DNA of 64,000 nt from JBGAJN01 sp044224905 (GCA_044224905.1 JBGAJN010000003.1:744001-808000); one strand, 5' to 3'; shown: positions 52,880 to 62,105, numbered from the stretch's first letter. Notes: generated by a model not told the origin, from the sequence alone. A program made the numbers and translations.

Positions 52880-53800
52880 GTGCGAGCGCTCACGATCCTC
52901 CTCGCTTACTTCGCATGGGTTTTCCTCGGAGCGGCACTCGTGGCGCCGTGGATTCATGCGCTGATCCACAGCCTCGCGGGGACGTTTGATTTTCTCGCAC
53001 CGCTAAAGGAGCAGGCGTTTCATCGCTACCTAAGCCGCACGATCCAAGTCTTCGCCGTGCTCGGTCTTTGGCTGTTCATCCGCGAGACCGGAATCAAACT
53101 TCGTGCCCGCGACGACGCCGCAAAGGCCGCGCGATGGAAGAATCTCGGCTCGGGTTTTCTACTCGCGTTCGGAAGCGTCGCGGTCGTAGCAATCGTTCTC
53201 ACCCTCGTGGGCGTCCGGCGATTTGACACCAGCCACACTGCGAACGAGATCGTTGATCATTTCTGGAAAGCGACGCTTGCCGGCGCGCTCGTCGCGGTGT
53301 TCGAGGAAATACTGTTTCGTGGTGTCCTGTTCGCGTGGCTTCGCCAGACAACATCGCTAATTCCCGCGATGATCGTCAGCAGCGCGATCTACGCGTTGCT
53401 GCACTTCATGCAGAGCCCGCAGCACACCGGTCCCGTGACGTGGTCAACCGGACTCACAATGCTCCCTGCCCTGCTTGGCTTTTTCGCGGACACGAAAATT
53501 CTACTGCCGGCAGGGCTGAGCTTGTTCATCGTCGGAACCATTCTCGCGTGCGCGTTCCAACGTTCAGGCTCGTTGTATTTTTCCATCGGCCTGCACTCGG
53601 GCTGGATTCTTTGGGGCAAGAGCTTCGGCGTCTTCACGCGCGACGCCAGCGGCAACAACCAAGCGATCTGGGGTTCGGGCAAATTGATCGACGGCTGGTT
53701 TCTGGTGCCCGTGCTCTGCCTCGTATTCTGGTGCGTGACTCGTATCCGCTTTCAATCATCCGCCACCCCAACACCGGATGCCACCGCAACTGCTCACTGA
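52880..53800 (+). CDS. CPBP-family intramembrane metalloprotease (CAAX protease-like)
   Basis: 306 residues from a GTG at 52880. About seven or eight membrane helices; the active site shows EEILFRGVLFAWL (E-E-x3-R) and a second motif SSAIYALLHFMQS with a His. CPBP/Abi proteins cleave prenylated or other membrane-bound peptides, or confer bacteriocin immunity. Its 3' end overlaps comF by 23 bases. Confidence 0.88.
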   Translation: MRALTILLAYFAWVFLGAALVAPWIHALIHSLAGTFDFLAPLKEQAFHRYLSRTIQVFAVLGLWLFIRETGIKLRARDDAAKAARWKNLGSGFLLAFGSVAVVAIVLTLVGVRRFDTSHTANEIVDHFWKATLAGALVAVFEEILFRGVLFAWLRQTTSLIPAMIVSSAIYALLHFMQSPQHTGPVTWSTGLTMLPALLGFFADTKILLPAGLSLFIVGTILACAFQRSGSLYFSIGLHSGWILWGKSFGVFTRDASGNNQAIWGSGKLIDGWFLVPVLCLVFWCVTRIRFQSSATPTPDATATAH

Positions 53801-54524
53801 AGCAAAGAACTGGCTGGAGTCGGGACTATCGTTTTTCTATCCCGATAACTGCCAGCTTTGCTCCGCGGCACGCGCCACCGCGCGCGACGGCTATGTCTGC
53901 GCCCGCTGCTGGCAAGGTGTCCGCTTCGTTCGACCGCCGTTCTGCGACCGCTGCGGCCTCCCCTACGAAGGCGCGATCACGTCAGAATTCGAATGCAGCA
54001 ATTGCCGCGAAATGGAACTCCACTTCCAAACCGCGCGCGCCGCAGTCGTCGCCAACGAACTCGTGCTCACGGTCATTCACCGGTACAAATACCAATGCGC
54101 CCTCTGGTTCGAACCATTCCTCGCCGACCTGCTCTGTCGCGAGGCCGCGCCCGTCTTGCGCCGCGACGAATGGGATTTCATTGTTCCCGTGCCGTTGCAT
54201 CCGCTGAAGAAACGCGAACGCGAATTCAACCAAGCCGAACGGCTGGGTGCGCAACTCAGCGCTCGCACCGGCATTCCGCTCAACTCCAAACTCCTGCGGC
54301 GCGTAAACCCAACGCAGACCCAGACCTTGCTCACGCGCACGGAACGCGCCGCGAACATGCGCGGAGCCTTCGCCGCACAATCCGGGCACAGCGCGAAAGG
54401 CGCTCGCGTCATCGTGCTCGACGACGTGCTCACCACCGGAGCCACCACCAGCGCCTGCGCGAAAGTACTTCATAGCATGGGCGCGGCGAAAGTTTGCGTG
54501 TGGACCGTCGCCCGCGGGCTTTGA
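53778..54524 (+). CDS. ComF family phosphoribosyltransferase-like protein
   Basis: 248 residues from ATG 53778, overlapping the end of the CPBP gene by 23 bases. An N-terminal zinc ribbon (C-x2-C patterns CQLC, CARC, CDRC and CSNC) leads to a PRTase fold ending in the PRPP loop ARVIVLDDVLTTGATTSACAKVL. ComF proteins act in natural transformation, or handle DNA or purines elsewhere. No other competence genes are in the window. Confidence 0.9.
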   Translation: MPPQLLTEAKNWLESGLSFFYPDNCQLCSAARATARDGYVCARCWQGVRFVRPPFCDRCGLPYEGAITSEFECSNCREMELHFQTARAAVVANELVLTVIHRYKYQCALWFEPFLADLLCREAAPVLRRDEWDFIVPVPLHPLKKREREFNQAERLGAQLSARTGIPLNSKLLRRVNPTQTQTLLTRTERAANMRGAFAAQSGHSAKGARVIVLDDVLTTGATTSACAKVLHSMGAAKVCVWTVARGL

Positions 54525-54626
54525 TGCCGATCGACGACGCGCCATTTCCGAGCTTGAAGGTTTCCGTGTGCCGTCTACTCTCAAACACCATCGCAGTGCA
54601 TTCCAACGCACGAACGAATCCTTAAA

Positions 54627-55592
54627 ATGGGCACCACAAATTTTATTAAGAAAACGATGACCGTTGAGGGCACCGAGGCCGTCCCGGCTGCCGTGACCCC
54701 GCCGCCACCGAACGCCGAAGGCATCACCAGCTTTTCGAAGAAGCCCAAGATCGGCAGCGGCAAGTCCCGCAAACGCGACATCCCCGAAGGCTTGTGGAGC
54801 AAGTGCCCGAAATGCTCCACGATGATTTACGACAAGGAGCTCGACGAGAATCTCAAGGTCTGCCCGAAGTGTTCGCATCATTTCCCGATCACCGCGCGCG
54901 AACGCATTCACGCGCTGGTTGAAACCTGTTCCTTCGAGGAAATGGACGCGCAGATGACCAGTGTGGACGTGCTCAAATTCACGGGCGTTTCCTCCTATTC
55001 GTCGAAGCTGACGGGTTACCAGAAATCCACCGGTCTCAAAGACGCGGTCATCACCGGCATCGGCAAGATCGGCCCGCACAAGGTCGCCCTCGGCGTGATG
55101 GACTTCACGTTCCTCGGCGGATCGATGGGCGTCGTCGTCGGCGAGAAACTCACGCGCCTCATCGAAGCCGGCACTGACCGCGGCGTTCCCGTGATCATCA
55201 TTTCCTCCAGCGGCGGCGCGCGCATGTATGAAGGCATGTTCAGCCTCATGCAAATGGCCAAGACGAGCGCAGCGCTCGCCTATCACGCGCAGAACAAACT
55301 TCCCTACATCAGCGTCCTCACGCATCCGACTACCGCCGGTGTCATGGCCAGTTACGCCAGCCTCGGCGACCTCATCATCGCCGAGCCCGGCGCGATGATC
55401 GGCTTCGCCGGACCGCGCGTCATCAAGGACACCACGCAAGCGGAACTTCCTCCCGGATTCCAAACCGCCGAATTCCTCGTCGACCACGGTCTCGTCGACG
55501 CGATCGTTCCGCGCAAGGAAATGAAGGAACGCCTCTGCTACTATCTGGAATTCCTCACCGAAGGTCAGAAGCAGCTCTCGTTGATGAGCTAA
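54627..55592 (+). CDS. accD: Acetyl-CoA carboxylase carboxyltransferase subunit beta
   Basis: 321 residues. The Zn-ribbon with C-x2-C pairs (KCPKCSTMIYDKELDENLKVCPKC, given in part) follows a low-complexity lead; then the crotonase-like core with GIGKIGPHKVALGVMDF, GGSMGVVVGEKLTRL, SSSGGARMYEGMFSLMQM and PTTAGVMASYASLGDLIIAEPGAMIGFAGPRV. Transfers carboxyl from biotin to acetyl-CoA in fatty-acid synthesis with AccA. accA is not adjacent. Confidence 0.96.
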   Translation: MGTTNFIKKTMTVEGTEAVPAAVTPPPPNAEGITSFSKKPKIGSGKSRKRDIPEGLWSKCPKCSTMIYDKELDENLKVCPKCSHHFPITARERIHALVETCSFEEMDAQMTSVDVLKFTGVSSYSSKLTGYQKSTGLKDAVITGIGKIGPHKVALGVMDFTFLGGSMGVVVGEKLTRLIEAGTDRGVPVIIISSSGGARMYEGMFSLMQMAKTSAALAYHAQNKLPYISVLTHPTTAGVMASYASLGDLIIAEPGAMIGFAGPRVIKDTTQAELPPGFQTAEFLVDHGLVDAIVPRKEMKERLCYYLEFLTEGQKQLSLMS

Positions 55593-55657
55593 AAGTTTGC
55601 GCGCGGCGTCGCGTAAATCTCCTTGAGCCACGGATCACTCAGGCGTAAGAAACGCCC

Positions 55658-57007
55658 ATGAATTCCCGCTTGCCGAAGTTCTCGCGTCGTCAATTTCTCC
55701 AGACCGGCAGCGTCGTCGCCGGCAGCACGTTGCTCGGTGCGCCCGCCATTCTCAGCGCCAAGTCGCCGGGCGAAAAACTCAACCTCGCCATCATCGGCTG
55801 CGGCGGACGCGGCGCATCGAACCTAAAGGAGACGTCCTCCGAAAACATCGTGGCGCTGTGCGATGTTAACGAAGTGAATCTCGACAAGGCAGCGCAGCAA
55901 TTCCCCAGCGCGCGCAAGTTCGTCGACTTCCGCAAGCTCTACGAAAACGTCAGCGACATCGACGCGGTGGTGATCAGTTGCGCCGAGCACACGCACGCGT
56001 TCGCGACGCTGCCCGCGCTGCAGCTCGGCAAACACGTTTACTGCGAGAAGCCGCTCACGCACTCCGTCTGGGAGGCGCGCGTCATCGCCGACGCCGCGAA
56101 GAAAGCGAAAGTCGTCACCCAGATGGGCACGCAGATTCACGCGGGAGCCAACTACCGCCGCGTGGTGGAACTCATTCAGAGCAACGCCATCGGTCCGGTG
56201 CGCGAAGCTCATGTCTGGGTTTCGCGCGCGTGGGGATTGCAAAGTCCCGAAGCTGCCACGCGCAACGGCGACCGCGTCACCACGCTGGAGCGTCCGAAAG
56301 ATTCGATGCCCGTGCCCGCCGGTTTGCATTGGGATCTCTGGCTTGGCCCCGCGCCGGAACGGCCGTTCCACGAAGTCTATTTCCCCGGACCCAAGTGGTA
56401 TCGCTGGTGGGATTTCGGCGGCGGCACCATGAGCGATCTCGGTTCGCATTGGAATGATCTGCCCTTCTGGGCGCTAAAGCTCCGTCATCCGCTCACCATT
56501 GAAGCGCACGGCCCGCCGCCGCATCCCGAACTCGCGCCCGCCTCGATGTCCGCCGCCTACGAATACGGTCCGCGCGGCAATATGCCCGCAGTGAAACTCA
56601 CCTGGCACCAAGGCGAAGACAAACCCGCGATCTGGACGGAAAAGAAAATCCCGCAATGGGCCAACGGCGTACTCTTTATCGGCGACAAAGGCATGCTGCT
56701 TTCCGATTACTCCAAGCACACGCTCCTGCCCGAACCTGACTTCAAAGATTTCAAACGCCCCGCGCCGTTCATCCCCGATTCCATCGGTCATCACAAAGAA
56801 TGGATCGCCGCCTGCAAGACCGGCGGCCCCACGACGTGCAACTTCGATTACTCCGGCGCGCTCACCGAGGCCAACCACCTTGGAAACGTCGCCTATCGTG
56901 TCGGCAAAAAGATCATCTGGGACGCGGACAAACTCGTCGCCAAGAACGCACCTGAAGCCGCGCCATTGATCCGTCGCGAATACCGTAAGGGGTGGAAGTT
57001 AATATAG
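55658..57007 (+). CDS. Tat-exported Gfo/Idh/MocA-family oxidoreductase
   Basis: 449 residues. A twin-arginine signal (KFSRRQFLQTGSVVAGSTLLG, with RR near residue 10) is followed by the Rossmann NAD(P) site NLAIIGCGGRGASNLKE and the family catalytic EKPLTHSVWEARVIADAAKK. The C-terminal half has GGGTMSDLGSHWNDLPFWALK and a dimer sheet. Exported Gfo/Idh enzymes are abundant in Verrucomicrobia and Planctomycetes and usually act on sugars or inositols. The substrate is unknown. Confidence 0.9.
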   Translation: MNSRLPKFSRRQFLQTGSVVAGSTLLGAPAILSAKSPGEKLNLAIIGCGGRGASNLKETSSENIVALCDVNEVNLDKAAQQFPSARKFVDFRKLYENVSDIDAVVISCAEHTHAFATLPALQLGKHVYCEKPLTHSVWEARVIADAAKKAKVVTQMGTQIHAGANYRRVVELIQSNAIGPVREAHVWVSRAWGLQSPEAATRNGDRVTTLERPKDSMPVPAGLHWDLWLGPAPERPFHEVYFPGPKWYRWWDFGGGTMSDLGSHWNDLPFWALKLRHPLTIEAHGPPPHPELAPASMSAAYEYGPRGNMPAVKLTWHQGEDKPAIWTEKKIPQWANGVLFIGDKGMLLSDYSKHTLLPEPDFKDFKRPAPFIPDSIGHHKEWIAACKTGGPTTCNFDYSGALTEANHLGNVAYRVGKKIIWDADKLVAKNAPEAAPLIRREYRKGWKLI

Positions 57008-57047
57008 TGGGGCCGACATAAATCCTCGAATCGCTCGCGTTGGCGGA

Positions 57048-60000
57048 TTAATCCAGTCCCGACATGACCATGCTGACTTCGGCGGCTGAGGCGAGCTTGG
57101 GATCGAGGCGGATCGCTCGTTTCATTGTTTGTTTGGCGGATGACTTATCGTTGAGGTGATAGCGGCACAAACCCGTGTAGTAGAGACTCTCCGCCGTTTC
57201 CGGGAGGCGCCCGTTGCTCTCGCGTAACAGAGTGTCCGCCATGCGATACTCTTTCCGACCGTAGGCTTGCTTGGCCAACGCCCGTGCCACCATAGGATCT
57301 TGGGGGGCAAGCTTGCGCGCACGGAGGGCAAGTTCATATACCGACGCAGAGGGCAGGCCCACAGATCTAATCAATAGCAACTCTTTGAGCGCCGGCACGC
57401 AATACGGCTTTTCTTTTAAGATTTCCTCGTACACCGCACGAGCCTTGTCTGACTCGCTGCGTTTCTGATGAACGGCGGCGAGAACCATGCGGGCCGGCAA
57501 TAAGCCCGGGTGCGCCGCCAACGCGCCTGCCGTTTGCTCCAAGACTTTCTGCTCGTTGCCTTCCATCGACCCCGCCTCGATCGACTCCGCGAATGCTTTG
57601 CATTCGGCGGCTAGTGGAAAACTGGGATTCATTTGCAACGCGAGTCGCGCAGCTGAACGGGCCGAATCGACTTTGCCGAATTCGTAGTAGAACTTCGCCA
57701 CTTTATATTGCAGGTCGGCGGAATCGGCCGATCGCGCTGCGCGCCCGAGATAGTCGATGGCAGCGACATTGTCACCTTTCCGCAAGGCGATGGGGGCAAT
57801 TCGCGCCATCAGGGACGCATTGCCCGGGGCAAGTTCGACAGCCTTGCGAGCAAGCTTCAGGGCCTTTTCATGATCTTCGTCACGCTCTGAGTAAATCTCC
57901 GCCAAATGGATTACCGCCGGAAAATAGGCGGGGTTATTCTCAATCAAGGTTTCCAATGATTTCCGAGCTGCGTCCGTCGAGCTTTGCTTTTCCGCAACCA
58001 GCGCCGCCCGGAAGATTGCTGGCGAACTTGCCGGTTCCACTCTCAATACAGCGTTGATCAGAGCCATATCCTTCTCGGTCACATCGCTGGGATCAATGCC
58101 CACCAGAAGGTACATCTGGCGCGCCATCTCTACTCCGGAAAAGTTTGTGCTCAACGAGATTGCTCTTTGCAACGTTGCCCGGCCAACAGCCTCCTGACCG
58201 AGCATGCACTGGGTCATTCCCAAGTGATACGTGAGCTCCGGCTCTTTCGGGACGGCAGTGACACAGGTGGTCAACAATGCCAGCGCCCGCTTGTAGTCGC
58301 CCCGGTGATATGAGCACCAGGCTAATGTGTCCTGAATGGCAGGATTTTCCGGCGCAAGTTTGTAGGCTTTCGAAGCGAGTTCAAACGCTTTCTCCTTCCC
58401 GTCTGAGTTTTCGAGGTAGAGGGCGGCAAGGTTGTTCAATACGTTTGCCGATTCCGGCTGAATGGCCAATATCTTTTCGTAAACCGTTCGCGCCTTGGTG
58501 GGATCTTTGGCGTGATTTTGGAAGATTGAACCCGCAAGCGACAAGGTAGCCAAGTCATCGGGTTTCTTCGCCAGAGCTTTTTCTAGCGTCTCGACCGCCG
58601 TTTTCACCCGCCCGGCAGCCACCTGGACTTGACTCAACATCTGGTAGCCAGACTGTTGGTCTGGAGCCAGATCGATCGCCTTGCGGTAAACCACCTCTGC
58701 CTGGTCATAGTTCTTCTGCATGGTCCAAATCTTTCCGACGAGCAGATGCAACGGAAACGAGTCCGGGACGACGAGCATTTGCTGATTCACGCGGGCCAGC
58801 GCGCCTTCATAGTCTCTCGCCGATAGTCGTAGAGCGATCAGTCGTTCCAACGCTTCAAATCCGCGAGGATTCAAACTCAACGCCTTTTCAAATGCTTCCG
58901 CCGCAGTCACCGAATTACTCTGGATCAACGAAGACAATCCGAACAAATAGTAAGCCCGATCGCTGTTTGGAATCAGCTCCGTTACCGTGCGATACGTCGC
59001 AACGGCTTTCGCGGCGTCGTGGGTAACAAGATACGCGCTCCCCAACAAGACGTGTGCTCGAACCAAACTTGGACGACGCGTGATGAGGTTTTCCAAGGGA
59101 CTGACCGCCGATTTTGCGTCACCAGTTCGGATCCTCAACTCAGCCAGCAACAGCGCTGCCGCGGTATCGGCCGGATTCACCTCAGCCGCTTTGCGCGCCT
59201 CATCCAGTGCCTTAACCGGCTCTTTAGCTTCAGCGTATACGTTGGCCAGCAAATAGTGGAACTCTCCGAATTGCGGAAACTTGGCTACCAAACGCTCCAA
59301 CTGATCACGCGCCATACTTCTGTTGCCTTGCGCCATGGCAATACGGGCTTTCAACGCCAGGGCTTCGAAAAACTTTGGCTCACGTTTCAATGCCGATTCC
59401 AACTGCTCCAGAGCATCTTTAAAGTTTCCTTCTGACGCATTGATTTGGGCCAAACGATACCATGCCGACGCGTACTCCGGATTTCGCTCAACCATGGTCG
59501 ACAACAGCTTTTTGGATTCAGCCAACTCACCTGTTTTGCGTTTGAATTCAGCCCATTCGAACCACGCATACGCGTTGGTTGGAGCGACCTCGGTCGCCTT
59601 CTCGAACTCCCGACCAGCCAAATTTGTACGACCTGAAGCCGCATATAGGTCGCCCAAAATCATGTGCGCGTCGCGTGAATTCGGATCCAAATTCTGCGCC
59701 GTTTTGAACGCTTGCTCAGCCGAAACCCAATCCGACCGATGCATGTAAAGGCGCCCTCGCAGGATTTCCAACCGGGACTTGTCCTGAATGCTGGACTCGA
59801 CCGACTGGAGACGTCTAAACGCCTCGTCAACTTGTTCGGGCGTGTTCGCACCCGATACCCATAGTTTGAGCGCATCAAAATTGGAGGGTTGTTCCTTCAA
59901 AATGAACGACGCATGTTTGCGCGCTTGTTCGTTTTCGCCAGCCAGTAGGTAAATCGTGGCCAGTTTCAGGCGGATAGCTGTGTTGGTCGGGCTTAGTTCT

Positions 60001-60266
60001 ACAGCTCGCCCCAAAAACGGAAACGCGTCTTCCAATTTGTTCTGCGCGTAGTGGGAAGAACCTATCCCGACGATTGCACGTTGGTTGACCGATTCCAATT
60101 TCAGGGCGACACGATACTCAACGATCGCCGATTCATACTGAGCGGCACCGAAATACTTATCGGCTCGGCTCAAATGACGCTCGATGCGCGCTTGCCGCGA
60201 GCAACCACTTCCCGAGGCCAGTATTAGAACAAATGAGAGGAACAGACTAAACCACCGATCTTTCAT
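57048..60266 (-). CDS. Second PrsT-like TPR-repeat lipoprotein
   Basis: 1072 residues from ATG 60266, which begins a lipoprotein signal (MKDRWFSLFLSFVLILASGSGC, Cys22); the frame opens at 60332. Almost wholly TPR repeats. The N-terminal block (ARIERHLSRADKYFGAAQYESAIVEY) is clearly homologous to the prsT product (ARVARLIERADQYFKNGEYEKAKIEY) and both mature proteins have the same 1072-residue length, so they are paralogues. It follows the VPDAG-CTERM VWA gene on the same strand, separated by a terminator. No sigma-54 element of the window's type was found directly upstream. Confidence 0.85.
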   Translation of the reverse strand: MKDRWFSLFLSFVLILASGSGCSRQARIERHLSRADKYFGAAQYESAIVEYRVALKLESVNQRAIVGIGSSHYAQNKLEDAFPFLGRAVELSPTNTAIRLKLATIYLLAGENEQARKHASFILKEQPSNFDALKLWVSGANTPEQVDEAFRRLQSVESSIQDKSRLEILRGRLYMHRSDWVSAEQAFKTAQNLDPNSRDAHMILGDLYAASGRTNLAGREFEKATEVAPTNAYAWFEWAEFKRKTGELAESKKLLSTMVERNPEYASAWYRLAQINASEGNFKDALEQLESALKREPKFFEALALKARIAMAQGNRSMARDQLERLVAKFPQFGEFHYLLANVYAEAKEPVKALDEARKAAEVNPADTAAALLLAELRIRTGDAKSAVSPLENLITRRPSLVRAHVLLGSAYLVTHDAAKAVATYRTVTELIPNSDRAYYLFGLSSLIQSNSVTAAEAFEKALSLNPRGFEALERLIALRLSARDYEGALARVNQQMLVVPDSFPLHLLVGKIWTMQKNYDQAEVVYRKAIDLAPDQQSGYQMLSQVQVAAGRVKTAVETLEKALAKKPDDLATLSLAGSIFQNHAKDPTKARTVYEKILAIQPESANVLNNLAALYLENSDGKEKAFELASKAYKLAPENPAIQDTLAWCSYHRGDYKRALALLTTCVTAVPKEPELTYHLGMTQCMLGQEAVGRATLQRAISLSTNFSGVEMARQMYLLVGIDPSDVTEKDMALINAVLRVEPASSPAIFRAALVAEKQSSTDAARKSLETLIENNPAYFPAVIHLAEIYSERDEDHEKALKLARKAVELAPGNASLMARIAPIALRKGDNVAAIDYLGRAARSADSADLQYKVAKFYYEFGKVDSARSAARLALQMNPSFPLAAECKAFAESIEAGSMEGNEQKVLEQTAGALAAHPGLLPARMVLAAVHQKRSESDKARAVYEEILKEKPYCVPALKELLLIRSVGLPSASVYELALRARKLAPQDPMVARALAKQAYGRKEYRMADTLLRESNGRLPETAESLYYTGLCRYHLNDKSSAKQTMKRAIRLDPKLASAAEVSMVMSGLD

Positions 60267-60379
60267 TTTTCCCGTGATCACACACATATAAGGACGAGAA
60301 TTGCCAACCAAATTCGGACGGACGGAGGCCAATTGGAGATAAATCGTTGAACCGCCTCGAGCACGCTACGGGACATGGA

Positions 60380-60409
60380 AAAGGCAGGAATCCGAGGATT
60401 CCTGCCTTT
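60380..60409 (-). terminator. Rho-independent terminator after the VWA VPDAG-CTERM gene
   Basis: Perfect inverted repeat AAAGGCAGGAATCC / GGATTCCTGCCTTT with a two-base GA centre, about 40 bases past the stop of the minus-strand VWA gene; on that strand it ends in CTTTT. It separates this gene from the PrsT-like gene further on. Confidence 0.82.
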
Positions 60410-60448
60410 GTGCGCCAAAAGAAAACTTGGCCAATCAACCAATCAAGT

Positions 60449-61144
60449 TCAGGCGAATCGGCGGCGCAGGCCAGCAATCGTCACACAGCCGATGCCGAGC
60501 ATGGCCAAAGTGCTGCCGGCATCCGGAACGCCGCCCGTAATTTCGATTGTCAGCTTACGCCGGAGCGCAGCCTCGAAATCCGCAAATGTATCCGCCGCAA
60601 TGGAGAAAGAGCCAGTGCCCCCCACGAACGTGGATGACGCCGAACTTCCTACCAGTAGTCCGTTGATCTGTTCGATCCCGGCTGCCAAGGCGTTGTCACG
60701 AGCGGTCACTTGATTGATGCCACTATTACCAAAACCGTCGGTCGACACGTCAATCACCTGACGATCGCCCACGATGTCGTTTTGGAGCAAACGGGCGGCG
60801 GCGTTCGTAATCGCCGGTCCGAGCGCGGTTGAGCTACCATTCGGATAGACCAAGTTGCTAATCGACGTAATCAACGCCGCCTTCTTGGCAGCGCTGTCGA
60901 TGATTTGCTCGTTGAATACCTGACTGACAGATGAACCGAACACCCACACGCCAACCGCCACGGTTCCGTCCGTCGGCAACAAATCGGTCAGCGCGTTGAC
61001 ATACCCTTGACGTTGAAGATTAAAATCCGTCGTTCCGATGCTTCCCGAACCGTCGATTGCCAAGCCTAATTCCAAGAGGGCCGCTTGGGCACCAACGGTA
61101 GTCGCACAGGCGACGACTATACTTGCAATGAGTTTTCTTATCAT
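60449..61144 (-). CDS. Secreted VWA (DUF1194-like) protein with VPDAG-CTERM sorting signal
   Basis: 231 residues. Strong ribosome binding site AAAAGGAGT (about 61150-61158) seven bases before ATG 61144. Signal peptide MIRKLIASIVVACATTVGAQA, then a von Willebrand A domain with the MIDAS motif LAIDGSGSIGTTDF (about 28-41), TVAVGVWVFGSS and QVIDVSTDGFGNSG, fitting DUF1194. C-terminal sorting signal: VPDAG, hydrophobic STLAMLGIGCVTIAG, basic LRRRFA. It is a second exosortase C substrate. An exact GGCAT-N6-TGCT element lies 94 bases upstream of the ATG by predicted start. Confidence 0.87.
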   Translation of the reverse strand: MIRKLIASIVVACATTVGAQAALLELGLAIDGSGSIGTTDFNLQRQGYVNALTDLLPTDGTVAVGVWVFGSSVSQVFNEQIIDSAAKKAALITSISNLVYPNGSSTALGPAITNAAARLLQNDIVGDRQVIDVSTDGFGNSGINQVTARDNALAAGIEQINGLLVGSSASSTFVGGTGSFSIAADTFADFEAALRRKLTIEITGGVPDAGSTLAMLGIGCVTIAGLRRRFA

Positions 61145-61248
61145 GAATGACTCCTTTTAGTACTTTCTAGGTTTTTCCTTACGTTGTTTAGGTTTTTTCA
61201 GTGTCATGACCCAAACCCTCGAGCCCTACACCGAACCGAGTCCCTACT

Positions 61249-61264
61249 AGCAAACATGATGCCT
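61249..61264 (-). promoter_or_regulatory. Sigma-54-type promoter element (GGCAT-N6-TGCT) of the VWA VPDAG-CTERM gene
   Basis: Minus strand: AGGCATCATGTTTGCT, the best match to the general sigma-54 consensus in the window (GGCA and TTTGCT with GG-N10-GC spacing). Predicted transcription start is near 61238, giving a leader of about 94 bases that holds the strong ribosome binding site. Confidence 0.75.
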
Positions 61265-61383
61265 ATAGCGTGATAGACACCAAAGGATCTTCCCATGTCG
61301 ATAATTGCAAGCCATTTGCAACTTTCTAAATAATTACAATTGAGAACCCACAACGTCGACTCGGTTGCGCAATTTCGTCAGAT

Positions 61384-61393
61384 TTGTCGACAA
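61384..61393. promoter_or_regulatory. TTGTCGACAA palindrome, candidate PrsR enhancer site
   Basis: Perfect 10-base palindrome 134-143 bases upstream of the GC of the sigma-54 element at 61249-61264. Its core TGTCGACA is the octamer seen at 3067-3074 at a similar distance from another such promoter. A partial copy (AACGTCGACT) lies at 61352-61361. Confidence 0.4.
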
Positions 61394-62105
61394 CACTAGG
61401 GATGCTTATTCACCCTAATTATACAACCCACTCGCATCAAGTAAGTTAAGATTAAAAACTTAACCTCATCGAATCTGTAAGAATCATTTACATCACGCAG
61501 GCTCGGACCGTCAGTTAGATTTACCCCCTGCAACGTGCCCTCGATCGGGCTACAAGTGGTCCTTGCGTTCGTCCCCCACTGTGCCGAGAGAGTCAGATAG
61601 TCGTCTCCATCGAGCAAATGGCGACGGAATCAGATCGGAAGCAAGTCACCAAATACAAGCATCACGCAAAGCCTGAAAGTTCAGAGGAAATCACATTAAT
61701 TGGGCGACGATTCCGCGACATGGTGTTGCGCTAAAATCTTCCCTAATCATCCATGAACCAGCGCGCCCAACGAAATGAATCCAACGTTTGCCGTGCCTCC
61801 CAAGCGCGCGCAAGCTGTCACGGAACCTCGAGCGACCAAACATCGTATCCAACCGAAGGCGCAAAGTGAGGACGACGGCGTTCGCGCCCCGCAGTCCCAT
61901 GCTTTTCACACGAAAAACCTCGCTCGCATATCTTTCGAAATTCAAGGGAGGAGAACTTTTCGAGCCACCTCAAACAAACACGCCTGTTTCTTGTTGGACG
62001 AATACAGTCGCAGCGGCGGGCGTCGATCTTGCGGAAACACGATTGATAATGGGTGCCCTCACCGGCTATTCTCACACCGATGTTTCCACAGTTTAACGAA
62101 CAGGC

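Larger units (their letters stand above)
61145..62105. promoter_or_regulatory. 961-base intergenic region between divergent VWA and cytochrome-LRR genes
   Basis: Contains the minus-strand ribosome binding site and sigma-54 element of the VWA gene (61150-61264), the TTGTCGACAA palindrome (61384-61393) with AACGTCGACT nearby (61352-61361), and AT-rich stretches near 61320-61470. No convincing gene: small open frames at 61396-61617 and 61775-62209 lack start signals and known motifs. Confidence 0.5.

Noticed and set aside
61396..61617. 73-codon frame with a DGDD start resembling a dockerin calcium loop
   Set aside because: No ribosome binding site, no second loop and no family match; it lies in a regulatory region.
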